Below the pieces are notes generated by a model that had not been told where the DNA came from, made no database searches, and saw nothing but the letters and a program-made list of their open reading frames with translations. A DNA stretch of 32,601 nucleotides, taken from the NCBI GenBank assembly GCA_948470005.1, contig CAOKNI010000011.1:1-32601 (forward strand). Direction: 5' to 3'. The position numbers and the translations under genes are program-made. Positions 1-7,725 of this stretch are shown one piece after another; position 1 is the stretch's first letter; each line of letters starts with the position of its first letter. This DNA comes from an uncultured Mycoplasmatota bacterium. GTDB taxonomy: Bacteria > Bacillota_I > Bacilli_A > RF39 > UBA660.

Positions 1-177
1 GTGAATTTGCTCAAATTCGGGGAAACCTTACAGATAACGCTGATGGCAATCCCGAGCCAAGCCTTTATAAGGAAGGTGTAGAGACTTTATGGGCAATACC
101 TAAGTCATTATGATATGGTAAAGAGAAAGTCCAGACTACAAACAAAACTGTTTGGTAACGAAAGTTATAGTAGTAAG
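1..177 (+). ncRNA. Group I self-splicing intron, 3' part (5' end outside window)
   Basis: The stretch carries the conserved core of a group I intron. A P-like element lies at 14-27 and a Q-like element with CCCGAGCC at about 49-57; GGG of the first can pair with CCC of the second (P4). An R-like element GTGTAGAGACT lies at 76-86 and an S-like element at 121-138; GACT (83-86) pairs with AGTC (128-131) to form P7. A GAAA-capped hairpin follows at 155-168 (P9-like). The intron ends with a G at 177, the expected terminal G, directly before a tRNA 3' exon. The known biology is two-step splicing with an external guanosine. No homing endonuclease is visible in this part. The 5' exon and P1 are not in the window, so the total length is unknown. 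Confidence 0.85.
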
Positions 178-231
178 AAAATCCTGCGAGTGTTAAAGCT
201 CGTGCCGGTTCAAGTCCGGCCTTGGGCACCA
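178..231 (+). tRNA. tRNA-Leu(UAA), 3' exon after group I intron
   Basis: The exon begins AAAATCC, which matches positions 35-41 of tRNA-Leu(UAA) when the intron sits after U34, as in cyanobacterial and plastid tRNA-Leu. Then come the rest of the anticodon stem (TCCTG 182-186), a long variable arm with stem CGAG/CTCG (187-202), a T arm GCCGG-TTCAAGT-CCGGC (204-220), the acceptor strand CTTGGGC (221-227), discriminator A and an encoded CCA (229-231). The long variable arm and NAA anticodon make it leucine; U34 itself is outside the window, so UAA is inferred over CAA. Confidence 0.85.
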
Positions 232-243
232 ATATTGACATTG

Positions 244-274
244 AACTCGAAACTTTATAGTTCGAGTTTTTATT
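244..274 (+). terminator. Rho-independent terminator of tRNA-Leu
   Basis: Inverted repeat AACTCGAA (244-251) and TTCGAGTT (261-268) with a 9-base loop, followed by a T-rich tail. It lies 12 bases after the tRNA CCA end. Confidence 0.8.
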
Positions 275-285
275 TAAGAGGTATT

Positions 286-1176
286 ATGAAAAAATTTAAT
301 AAGATAATTGCAGAAATTTGTGAAGAAAATAAGATTAAATATCAAACCATATCTGACAATTGGGCATACGTTTTAGAAAAAGATAATAAAATTAGCTACA
401 TTTTAGGTTATAGTTTTAACTTGAATAACCAAGCTTTAGCAGGCATTTTAAATGATAAATATGCTTTTTATGAACTTTTAAAAGTATATAATTTCCCAAT
501 TATTAAACATCATTTGTTCTTTCGCAACTATAAGGAACAAGATATAAAAGATTTGTTTTCTAAATATCAAGGGCGTGTTGTTGTAAAATCAAATTATGGT
601 ACTAAAGGCGAAGAAGTTTTTTATGCTGATAATCTAAATTATTTATTAGCAAAAGTAAAAGAGTTACTAATAGTTAATTTTTCAATAAGTATTTGTCCTT
701 TTTATGAGATAAAAGCTGAATACCGAGTAGTAGTACTTGATAATAAAGTAAAACTAATATATGGCAAAAAAAAGCCTATCGTAACTGGGGATGGCATTAA
801 AACAATTAAAGATTTGTTATTGGACTTTAATTATCAATATTTTAGTAAGCTTAATTTAGAAAGTCTAACTCAGGTTTTACCTAAAGGTGAAGAATACGCT
901 TACAATTGGCAATTTAATTTATCACAAGGAGCGATTTTATTTTTTGTAAAAGAAAAGGATAAATTAGAAAAATTAGAAACTATGGCTTTAGATATAGCTT
1001 CTAAAATTAATTTAAGATTGGGAGCAATTGATATTATTGAGACATATGACAACGAATTTTTAGTAATGGAAGCTAATAGTGGAATAATGTTTGATAATTT
1101 TATTGAATTAGCTCCTAACGGTTATGAAAAAGCCAAAGCTATTTACGAAGAAGCTATTTTAAAAATGTTTGATTAA
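286..1176 (+). CDS. ATP-grasp domain protein
   Basis: A 296-residue protein of the ATP-grasp fold, a family that joins a carboxylate to an amine or thiol through an acyl-phosphate, using ATP and Mg. Visible signs are the nucleotide-lysine segment VVVKSNYGTKGEEV (about 98-111), EYRVVVLDNKV in the central beta sheet, a TGDGIKTIKDLL segment like those in RimK/cyanophycin synthetase/GshF-type enzymes, and the metal-binding EANSG near the C-terminus. The start is ATG 286, seven bases after an AAGAGGT site; an upstream extension of the frame would run back through the tRNA and intron and is not real. The substrate cannot be read from the sequence. It stands alone after the tRNA terminator. Confidence 0.75.
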   Translation: MKKFNKIIAEICEENKIKYQTISDNWAYVLEKDNKISYILGYSFNLNNQALAGILNDKYAFYELLKVYNFPIIKHHLFFRNYKEQDIKDLFSKYQGRVVVKSNYGTKGEEVFYADNLNYLLAKVKELLIVNFSISICPFYEIKAEYRVVVLDNKVKLIYGKKKPIVTGDGIKTIKDLLLDFNYQYFSKLNLESLTQVLPKGEEYAYNWQFNLSQGAILFFVKEKDKLEKLETMALDIASKINLRLGAIDIIETYDNEFLVMEANSGIMFDNFIELAPNGYEKAKAIYEEAILKMFD

Positions 1177-1216
1177 ATATTCCTTTTTGTAGCATAATAA
1201 TAAAGAGGATGATGCT

Positions 1217-1954
1217 ATGTATAACAAGGAATTTTTTAAAATAAGTAATTTTTTAATAAGAATACTTATTTTTTTCTTTATAGTTTTTACAATGATTAGA
1301 GAATTAATCAAAGCAAATTATCGCTACTTTTCTATTGCTTTTGTCTCTATCTTAATAATTATAATAATCGAAATACTTCTTAAAAAAAGAAAAATTGCGG
1401 TTTCCACATTTTTTTTAACTATTCTTTATATCTTTATATTAATAAGTAGTATTTTAGGTGAAATATATCATTTTTATATTATTTTTTCTTTTTGGGATAT
1501 TTTAGTTCATCTTGCTAGTGGGTTTATTTTAGCAGTTATTGCAAATTCCTTAATAAAAAAATATTTTACTCTTAAAGCAAGCATTGTAGTAATAATTTTT
1601 ATAATATCTTTTAGTCTTACTGGTGGTGTTTGTTGGGAATTTAAAGAATATATAACTGATAAAGTATTTATGACTGATGAACAAAAAGATACTATTTTAA
1701 ATAATATTTCTTCAATTAGTTTCGATGAAAGTCAAAACTTTAATGAAGTTAAAATATATAATATTGATAAAGTAGTCTTATATCATCAAGATAAAGTATT
1801 AAAAGTAATTGAAGGGGGTTATTTAGATATTGGTTTAAACGATACTATGACTGATTTATTTTGGGACAGTTTAGGAGCAATTTTCTACTGCTTAATTATG
1901 TTTGTTTTAGCTAAGAAAGAAAATGTGAACACTTCTTTTATAGTCATAAATTAA
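1217..1954 (+). CDS. Multi-pass membrane protein, YjdF/DUF2238-like
   Basis: A 245-residue protein with about six hydrophobic segments (roughly 12-28, 37-54, 60-80, 88-112, 119-138 and a last one near the C-terminus). Polar motifs sit next to the membrane segments: WDILVHLASG (about 93-102), a Trp-Glu in GGVCWEFKEY, and DTMTDLFWDSLGA near 209-221. The His, Trp-Glu and Asp pattern resembles the DUF2238/YjdF-type integral membrane family, whose function is unknown. A loop of about 60 residues between the fifth and sixth segments is unusual. The RBS AAAGAGG lies upstream of ATG 1217. The family call is moderate; the membrane location is clear. Confidence 0.6.
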   Translation: MYNKEFFKISNFLIRILIFFFIVFTMIRELIKANYRYFSIAFVSILIIIIIEILLKKRKIAVSTFFLTILYIFILISSILGEIYHFYIIFSFWDILVHLASGFILAVIANSLIKKYFTLKASIVVIIFIISFSLTGGVCWEFKEYITDKVFMTDEQKDTILNNISSISFDESQNFNEVKIYNIDKVVLYHQDKVLKVIEGGYLDIGLNDTMTDLFWDSLGAIFYCLIMFVLAKKENVNTSFIVIN

Positions 1955-1990
1955 TGCTTTAAACGTACATTTAATTAAGAGGTGTTATTT

Positions 1991-3133
1991 TTGAAAAAAG
2001 TTATTATTTTAGCTCTAGCTTTATTTTGCTTTTTACCCAGAGTATATGGAGAAGATTCTTTAAATCTAGATGCTAGAAGTGCTATCTTGATTGATGCTAA
2101 AAGTGGCAAAATATTATATGAAAAAAATGTCGATGAGCATCTTCCTATGGCTAGTATGACCAAAATTATGAGCATGCTTCTTATCATGGAAAACATTCAT
2201 AATGGCAATTTAAACTATAATGATAAGGTGTTAATTAGTGAGACGGCAAGTTCTATGGGTGGCTCTCAAGTGTTTTTACAAGCTGGTGAGGAATATAAAT
2301 TAGAAGACTTGCTTAAATGTATAGCGGTATCTAGTGCCAATGATGCAGTTGTAGCTATGGCCGAAAAAATAAGTGGAAGTGAAGCCGAGTTTGTGCGTCT
2401 TATGAACAAAAGAGCAAGTGAGCTAGGTCTTAGCAATACCCATTTTGATAATCCGCATGGTTTAGATAGTGAAAATCATTATTCATCAGCTCGTGATATG
2501 GCGCGACTTGCTCAAGAATTATTAAAATATGAAGATATTTTAAAGTTCACATCTATTTATGAAGATTATTTAACAAAACCCGATGGCTCGCAAATATGGC
2601 TAGTAAATACTAATAGATTAGTAAGATTTTATGAAGGGGTAGACGGTTTAAAAACTGGATATACCACTAATGCGGGATATTGTCTAACCGCGACCGCTAA
2701 AAAAAATGATTTCCGTCTAATTAGTGTCGTTATGAAATCTACTAGTGGTGATACTAGAAGTAAAGATACGGCAACTCTTCTTACTTATGGCTTTAATTCT
2801 TTTAAAAACAATATTATTTTCTCAAAAGATAAAGAATTAGGCGAAGTAGAAGTTTTAAATGGTAAAAAAGACAAAGTAAAAGTCTATTTAAAAGAAGATG
2901 TAACTGAGGTTTTAGGTGTTAGCGAAAAAACGAGTGACTATAGTTTTAATATCAAAGTTGACAAAATAAAAGCTCCTTTAAAAAAGGACACAGTAGTGGG
3001 CCTAGCTGAAGTTTTAGATAGTGATGGAAATATTATAAAAGAAGTCGAAATTATTATTCATGAAGATTTAGAGAGTGCCGATTTTTGGAATTATTTAAAA
3101 AAGAACTTAAAACTTATTACAAGTGGTAAATAG
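1991..3133 (+). CDS. dacF: D-alanyl-D-alanine carboxypeptidase (DacF/PBP5 type)
   Basis: A 380-residue serine-type D,D-carboxypeptidase that trims the terminal D-Ala from peptidoglycan pentapeptides outside the membrane. A signal peptide (about 1-20) is followed by the three active-site motifs: SMTK with nucleophile Ser55 and Lys58, SAN at 115-117, and KTG in DGLKTGYTT near residue 220. A C-terminal beta domain and an amphipathic tail ending KKNLKLITSGK fit the PBP5_C type that holds the enzyme at the membrane. The start is TTG 1991, eight bases after AAGAGGTG (1977-1984); the GTG inside that site is rejected. The symbol is by family; dacA is the alternative. Confidence 0.85.
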   Translation: MKKVIILALALFCFLPRVYGEDSLNLDARSAILIDAKSGKILYEKNVDEHLPMASMTKIMSMLLIMENIHNGNLNYNDKVLISETASSMGGSQVFLQAGEEYKLEDLLKCIAVSSANDAVVAMAEKISGSEAEFVRLMNKRASELGLSNTHFDNPHGLDSENHYSSARDMARLAQELLKYEDILKFTSIYEDYLTKPDGSQIWLVNTNRLVRFYEGVDGLKTGYTTNAGYCLTATAKKNDFRLISVVMKSTSGDTRSKDTATLLTYGFNSFKNNIIFSKDKELGEVEVLNGKKDKVKVYLKEDVTEVLGVSEKTSDYSFNIKVDKIKAPLKKDTVVGLAEVLDSDGNIIKEVEIIIHEDLESADFWNYLKKNLKLITSGK

Positions 3134-3207
3134 TCAATTAGTATATACTTTCTTTTAAATATTTTATATGTTAAAATAATATATAAATTTTTTAAAGAGA
3201 AAATTAT

Positions 3208-3864
3208 ATGAATGCAATAAAAATTTCAAGTACATTAAAAAGCATCCAAGGAGTAATATATAGTCAGCCTGGTCTAACTGAGGATGGTTATAAAATAGAT
3301 AATAGATTAAAAATTATAAAACGTAAAGTTAATGAATTTGAATATAAAGGAGATTTTTTTTACTATTTGTTAATTAAGTTAATAAGTCTAAGTCTAAGTG
3401 AAATTTATAATAGAAAATTTCGAAGTTGGATGGGATTAGCACTTTCTGAAAATGAAGAACTAATTCCCCAACCACTAATAAATCTTAATAATTTTATTTC
3501 TAAACATTTTAATTATATAGATGCAATTGAACAAGCAGATCGCGATTTTGCTATAAATTTATTTGAATATGTATGTGATATTTTAGAAAACAATAGTGGT
3601 ATTATGTTAGATGTAGAAACATTAATTAAATTATTAGATCGTAGCACTGAATTGCCTTCTTCAAATTTAGAAGGTCAATATTACCAAACATATAATTTTA
3701 GTAGATTAGCTAAAATTTTGAAAGACAACCAAACATTAGAAAAATCAAATATAAGTTTAGACGATACTTATCTAATATTAATGCAAACGTGTCAGTTCAA
3801 TAATGAAGATGTGTTTGGAGTTTTAGTTAATTCAGAAGAATTTAAAAAATTTTTGATAGGTTAA
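3208..3864 (+). CDS. Hypothetical protein, helical
   Basis: A 218-residue soluble protein with no motif I recognise. Predicted mostly alpha-helical: no signal peptide and no membrane segment, with acidic and basic residues mixed throughout. Short features include YKIDNRLKIIKRKVNEFEYKG (about 28-48) and a hydrophobic helix FYYLLIKLISLSLSEIY. The AAAGAGA site precedes ATG 3208. A terminator (3867-3888) follows immediately, so it is probably a single-gene transcript. I assign no function. Confidence 0.6.
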   Translation: MNAIKISSTLKSIQGVIYSQPGLTEDGYKIDNRLKIIKRKVNEFEYKGDFFYYLLIKLISLSLSEIYNRKFRSWMGLALSENEELIPQPLINLNNFISKHFNYIDAIEQADRDFAINLFEYVCDILENNSGIMLDVETLIKLLDRSTELPSSNLEGQYYQTYNFSRLAKILKDNQTLEKSNISLDDTYLILMQTCQFNNEDVFGVLVNSEEFKKFLIG

Positions 3865-3866
3865 AT

Positions 3867-3888
3867 AGTCAGGGAAACTTGACTTTTT
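3867..3888 (+). terminator. Rho-independent terminator
   Basis: Hairpin AGTCAGG-GAAA-CTTGACT (one G-T pair) with a GAAA loop and a run of five Ts, immediately after the stop codon of the 3208 gene. Confidence 0.8.
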
Positions 3889-3931
3889 AAATGTGTTTGA
3901 TATAATAACAAGCATTGAAAGAGAGAATATT

Positions 3932-4453
3932 ATGAATATAAGAAAAAATAGTGATAATAATGTTATCCATATTGCAAATGAAGATTACACCCTTTTTGTA
4001 TGTAATCATGATATCGAAGGAGTAAAAGATTATTTTAGTGTTGAGACTGTTCCCTATGAAGGTAATGTATCATTTGTAGTACGAGCAACAGGTATAGACC
4101 CAGTAGAAGCAAGTGTTTATGGGGCATTTCGCGAATTATTAGAAGATATATTTACAAGATATCTTGCTATGGGATTTATTCACATGGAAATGGATGCTGA
4201 AAAAAGGTCTATTAAAACTATAAATCATAATCCCGACTATGATAATTTAGAAATTGAACTAAATAGGGAAACTGAAGATATAATATTAACTATTACTAGA
4301 GGAGCAACTGATTATCATCGTAATAATCGTGTTTTTCTTGAACGTGATGGTGATTTAGCTCACGGTTATGCAGAAGATTTTGATAACTTTTTTGCAAAAT
4401 TAATAGAAGTAGCGAAAAGAACTCAAGAAGGCGGATTGCCACTACATAAATAA
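3932..4453 (+). CDS. Hypothetical protein
   Basis: A 173-residue soluble protein of unknown family. I chose ATG 3932 behind GAAAGAGAG; the longer frame starting near 3893 is rejected because a TATAAT-like -10 (about 3900) and the promoter lie inside it. The protein has an alternating beta-like pattern (IHIANEDYTLFVCNH, VSFVVRATGID), then a helix ASVYGAFRELLEDIFTRYL and later LEIELNRETEDIILTITRG. This suggests a small alpha/beta domain. Terminators on both sides (3867-3888 and 4459-4485) make it a stand-alone unit. I assign no function. Confidence 0.6.
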   Translation: MNIRKNSDNNVIHIANEDYTLFVCNHDIEGVKDYFSVETVPYEGNVSFVVRATGIDPVEASVYGAFRELLEDIFTRYLAMGFIHMEMDAEKRSIKTINHNPDYDNLEIELNRETEDIILTITRGATDYHRNNRVFLERDGDLAHGYAEDFDNFFAKLIEVAKRTQEGGLPLHK

Positions 4454-4458
4454 TATAA

Positions 4459-4485
4459 GTTAATCGTTAGCGATTGACTTTTTTT
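4459..4485 (+). terminator. Rho-independent terminator
   Basis: Stem GTTAATCG / CGATTGAC (one G-T pair) around the loop TTAG, followed by seven Ts. It ends the 3932 gene before tRNA-Leu(GAG). Confidence 0.8.
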
Positions 4486-4510
4486 AAACCCAAATTTATA
4501 ATTTAGATAT

Positions 4511-4597
4511 GCAAGGATGGCGGAATAGGTAGACGCGCTACTTTGAGGGGGTAGTGAATATTTATTCGTGGGAGTTCGAGTCTCCTTCCTTGCACCA
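4511..4597 (+). tRNA. tRNA-Leu(GAG)
   Basis: Acceptor stem GCAAGGA / TCCTTGC closes the gene and CCA is encoded (4595-4597). The D arm contains the leucine-type AATAGGTAGAC. The anticodon loop TTGAGGG sits on stem CTACT/GGTAG and gives anticodon GAG, which reads CUC and CUU. A long variable arm (about TGAATATTTATTCGT) marks a class II tRNA, and the T loop is TTCGAGT. No intron is present, unlike the tRNA-Leu at the left edge. Confidence 0.92.
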
Positions 4598-4654
4598 ATT
4601 TAAGTGAAATGAATTTTTAAAAAGAGTATTATATACTTTAAAGGTGTGATATTT

Positions 4655-5308
4655 ATGAATGAAATAATTCCAAGCTTTACAGAAACATTTTTTGATTCTT
4701 CTAAAGATATGCTAGTTGATATTACAGAACTAGGTATTGATAGTATAATTAAAGTAGGTGAAAAATTTCCATTAGCAAGTACACTTATTGGTATAAAAAA
4801 TGTAACTCAGAATTTATATGAAAGAAATTTGCTCATACAAAGTTTAGAATTTATAAATGAATTTAAATCTGGGAATATTTCAAGTATTAAGTTCCAAAAC
4901 TATCGTAATGAAATAAATTGTAATCCTAAAAAGGCAGAGAAAGAATTTGGAAGAATAATTATTATATTAAATAAAACTATAGAAGTAGAGAAATCTAAAA
5001 TTTTAGCTAATTTATTTAGAAATTATATAAATGAGTTTATTAATTGGGCTGAGTTTTGTGAATTTGCAGAAATAGTTGATAGAATGTTTATTAGTGACTT
5101 AGAATATTTAAAAAGCATTGCCGAATTTAAAACTAAGAATACCGAATACATTAGTTTATATCGTATAGAGAGATTGAGTTCTTTAGGGCTTATATATACT
5201 TCATCTAAAGAACAATATCTAATAGATACACATGGAAAATATAATAGAGAAGAAAAATTTATTACAATATCAGAAATTGGTGAAAAATTTTACAAATCTA
5301 TAACATAA
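4655..5308 (+). CDS. Conserved hypothetical, helical with winged-helix-like C-terminus
   Basis: A 217-residue protein resembling a hypothetical family I recall from Bacillota accessory regions, with an N-terminal ITELGIDSIIKVGEKFPLAST segment, a middle FINEFKSGNIS and a lysine-rich NCNPKKAEKEFGRIIIILN stretch, then helices FINWAEFCEFAEIVDRMF. The C-terminal part (YRIERLSSLGLIYTS, then ITISEIGEKFYKSI) looks like a winged-helix fold with a beta wing. No catalytic motif is seen. The start is ATG 4655 after AAAGGTG; GTG 4646 is possible. It sits directly after tRNA-Leu(GAG) at the edge of the decayed accessory tract. Confidence 0.6.
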   Translation: MNEIIPSFTETFFDSSKDMLVDITELGIDSIIKVGEKFPLASTLIGIKNVTQNLYERNLLIQSLEFINEFKSGNISSIKFQNYRNEINCNPKKAEKEFGRIIIILNKTIEVEKSKILANLFRNYINEFINWAEFCEFAEIVDRMFISDLEYLKSIAEFKTKNTEYISLYRIERLSSLGLIYTSSKEQYLIDTHGKYNREEKFITISEIGEKFYKSIT

Positions 5309-5355
5309 AATAATTAAAAAATATTACTGTATAATACAGAAAATGAGGTGATTTA

Positions 5356-5670
5356 GTGAAGAATATAGCAATTAAAAAAGACATTGATATTGAATCTAAT
5401 ATTAATGCGAGGACATGATATATGAACTAAATAGTACTCAAGTAATGTTAGACAGAGAGTTGGCTAAATTTTATTAATGTAAAAATGGTATAAAAGAAAT
5501 AAATTAAGAAGTTAAAAATAATCCATTAAAGTTTCCTAAAAGATTTTCTTAGATTTTAAATGATTCAGAAACAAAAGAATTGCGGTCAAAAAATTTGACC
5601 ACAAATCAAAGTACTAATGGGAAAATTATGAAATTAATGAATTGTTTATTTATTAGGAGTTTTCAAGTCA
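5356..5670 (+). pseudogene. Decayed ORF6N-domain (phage antirepressor-like) gene
   Basis: A GTG start (5356) behind GAGGTG (5345-5350) opens a frame encoding KNIAIKKDIDIES. The frame is lost near 5400-5420 and resumes at 5421 with YELNSTQVMLDRELAKFY, KNGIKEIN, VKNNPLKFPKRFS and LNDSETKELRSK. These match the ORF6N domain of phage antirepressor and KilA-N-related proteins in order. Three in-frame stops interrupt it: TAA 5475-5477, TAA 5505-5507 (where the family has Gln) and TAG 5550-5552 (where the family usually has Trp or Phe). The C-terminal part of such proteins is missing. TATAAT at 5330-5335 may be its old promoter. It cannot make a functional protein. Confidence 0.75.
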
Positions 5671-6330
5671 ATGAAATATAAAGTGGGATTAATAATTAAA
5701 AAGAAAGATTATTTATATAATATAGAAAATTATGGCAAAACCTATAATTTACTATTCATTACAGGCTTAGTTGGGTCTGGCAAAACAACATTATCAAAGG
5801 AAATATCAAATGAGAGAAACGCTACAATATTATCACTTGATTGGCTTTCGTGGAGTGAAGTATATAAAAAAGATAAATTAGCAATGCAAATATTAAATGA
5901 ATTTTATAAAAAGTGTCCAAAAGCCAAAGAAGTAGCAATAAATAATTTATGGCATCGAAAGCTATTAAGTAAGGAAGAACAAAGAAGTCTAAGAATAGAA
6001 TATAATAAATTTTTAATTAATTATACTTTAAAACATAAAAACCAATTGTTCATAATTGAAGGCATAGATGTTTATAGAATAACTCCTTTTAATGAAATAA
6101 TTAATAGAGGGATAATAATAAAAGGCGAGTGTGCTTTTAGATGTTTAGTTAGAAGATATAAAAGAGATAAAACTTTAGATAATCAAATTAATTTAAAAAA
6201 TAAATTTGCATACATTATGATGGTTATAAAAGAGAGTAAAACCTTTTATTTTAAAGAAAGAAAAATTTTGAACAGTTATATTGCTAAAATAATAAATAAT
6301 ACCAAAATAGGAGAGCGTAATGGAATTTGA
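5671..6330 (+). CDS. P-loop kinase-like NTPase
   Basis: A 219-residue protein with a clean Walker A motif GLVGSGKTT (about 33-41) after a hydrophobic strand LLFITG. A Walker B or lid-like strand LFIIEGIDVY follows near residue 128, and an Arg/Lys-rich segment CLVRRYKRDK near 160 fits a kinase lid. The layout is that of the adenylate-kinase-like (AAA_18, small-molecule kinase) group; the substrate is unknown. ATG 5671 is preceded by AGGAG at some distance. It is intact although the genes on both sides are broken. Its TGA stop overlaps a possible small frame starting at 6320. Confidence 0.65.
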   Translation: MKYKVGLIIKKKDYLYNIENYGKTYNLLFITGLVGSGKTTLSKEISNERNATILSLDWLSWSEVYKKDKLAMQILNEFYKKCPKAKEVAINNLWHRKLLSKEEQRSLRIEYNKFLINYTLKHKNQLFIIEGIDVYRITPFNEIINRGIIIKGECAFRCLVRRYKRDKTLDNQINLKNKFAYIMMVIKESKTFYFKERKILNSYIAKIINNTKIGERNGI

Positions 6331-6400
6331 ACAAATAGGAATAGAAATTTTAGATAAGGAGAAAGAAAAAAATGAAAAATATAATATTAACTGGAGCTAG
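6320..6400 (+). CDS. Possible small ORF (26 residues)
   Basis: ATG 6320 follows AGGAGAG and overlaps the TGA stop of the kinase gene. The frame encodes 26 residues, mostly Glu, Lys and Ile, and ends TAG at 6398-6400 inside the start of the SDR gene. It may be a translational coupling element, a gene remnant or chance. No homology is recognised. Confidence 0.2.
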   Translation: MEFEQIGIEILDKEKEKNEKYNINWS

Positions 6401-7046
6401 TGATGGCTTGGGAAAAGAGTTTGCTAAATGATGTATAAGTAAAGGATATAATATTATTGCAATATGTAGAACAAAACCTGATTATAAATGTGATTTTATT
6501 TCAATGGATCTAACTAACGAAAAATCTATGTTAAATGCTTGTAAAATAATTAAAGAAAAATATAAAGAGTTTGAAGCTTTTATAAATTGTGCAGGAGTAC
6601 CAGGCATCCAAGAGTTAGATAAAATAACCTATAGCTGTTTAGAAAATTTAATGAAAATAAATAGTATAGCACCAATGTTTTTAGTATCACAACTTATAGG
6701 ATTAATAAAAGAAAATGCGGCTGATATTATAAATGTTGGGTCAACAATTGGATTAAAACAAGGGTATGAAAATCAACTTGCGTATACAACATCAAAATGG
6801 GCATTAAGAGGTACTAGCTACAATCTACAGTTAGAATTAAAGAAATATAATTGTCGAGTTATTCAATTTAATGTTGGTGGTATGAATACAAGGATGCATG
6901 AGAAGTATACAGGAATAAAAATAGAAAATCCTGATTTGTGGATGAATCCTTCTGATATTGCTGAGATTATGCTATATACTTTATCGTTGCCTAAAAAAAT
7001 TGAAATCAGTGAAATTACGATTAATAGAAAGAACAATAATTTATAA
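6372..7046 (+). pseudogene. Short-chain dehydrogenase/reductase with one in-frame stop
   Basis: ATG 6372 (RBS AAGGAGAAAG) opens a frame with the Rossmann NAD(P)-binding motif TGASDGLGKEFAK, then a TGA stop at 6429-6431 (codon 20). The frame continues without further lesion to 7046: NCAGVPG (NNAG-like), the catalytic Ser in INVGST, and YTTSK with the catalytic Tyr and Lys, then FNVGGMNTRM. All family motifs are kept, so the stop is the only visible damage and could be recent; CGA to TGA or TGG to TGA by one transition would explain it. Internal ATG 6504 would give a protein lacking the cofactor motif. Recoding is unlikely because TGA ends intact genes nearby. Confidence 0.75.
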
Positions 7047-7092
7047 ATAATAAAAAATATAATAAATAATTTTAAAGAGGAGTTAAATAAAA

Positions 7093-7684
7093 ATGGAAGT
7101 TAAATTAACAAGAGCTTGCACTGAAGAAGATTTTGCCCAGTTTAAATTAATAAATGATGAAGGAATTAGAGTTAGTAAGTTTTGATGCTGAAAAAGTGGA
7201 AGAAGATAAAGTGCTAATAAGCTATGAGACTAATAGAGAATATCGTAACCAAGGCTATGCTAGTTTAGGATTGAATTTGCTAAAAGAGCATTTATTTGGG
7301 GAAGAAATGTTAATTTTGGAGTTAATTCATTTAAGTGGTGACTTTAGTCGAAAGGTCGCGCAAAACGCTGGGTTTGTAGATTATGGTCCAAACAATTTAG
7401 AATATTATTTTGTAGTCAATCCTAATAGTGAAGATATAATAAAAGCTAAAATGGCAGAATTAAATCCTGAAAGTAGTGAATACAAGAAATTAAATCGCAA
7501 ATTGCAGAAAATAGAAGCTTTAAAATTAAGAGAAGCAGCTTCAAAAGAAAAGTTAGCAAGGAAATTAGAACAACTAAAAAATGATATCGAATTAATTGAT
7601 AATGAAGAACATAAAAGAGAACTAGAAATAGAGATTCAACATTTAAAAAAAGTACTAGGAAAAAGTGCTAAAATAGCTAGATAA
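7093..7684 (+). pseudogene. GNAT-like acetyltransferase, frameshifted
   Basis: ATG 7093 (AAAGAGGAG upstream) encodes MEVKLTRACTEEDFAQFK and runs to VSKF, where a run of four Ts (7180-7183) puts it out of frame. Removing one T joins it to FDAEKVEEDKVLISYE, and the second frame then continues to 7684. The second part has the GNAT acetyl-CoA signature EYRNQGYASLGL and a NAGF near the end of the fold. A Lys/Glu-rich coiled coil of about 70 residues follows (from LNPESSEYKK), which is extra to the GNAT fold. The restored length is about 197 residues. The family role is acetyl transfer to an unknown amine. A T-run sequencing error cannot be excluded. Confidence 0.7.
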
Positions 7685-7725
7685 GGTAGTCCAGTTGCTA
7701 TTAAAAAATTTTAGAGGTGAAACAG

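Noticed and set aside
115..285. Open frame upstream of the ATP-grasp start
   Set aside because: It runs through the intron, the tRNA exon and the terminator; the ribosome site is just before ATG 286.
1975..2196. Reverse-strand frame over the D,D-carboxypeptidase start
   Set aside because: Lies wholly within the dacF coding frame, with no ribosome site or family match; an antisense shadow.
4578..4597. tRNA-Leu(GAG) 3' end as a phage attachment site
   Set aside because: I could not find a second copy of the tRNA 3' end within the window and no integrase is present.
6429..6431. TGA read as Trp or selenocysteine in the SDR gene
   Set aside because: TGA ends several intact genes, including the coupled ATGA overlap at 28969; no selenocysteine element is visible and other ruins also hold TAA and TAG.
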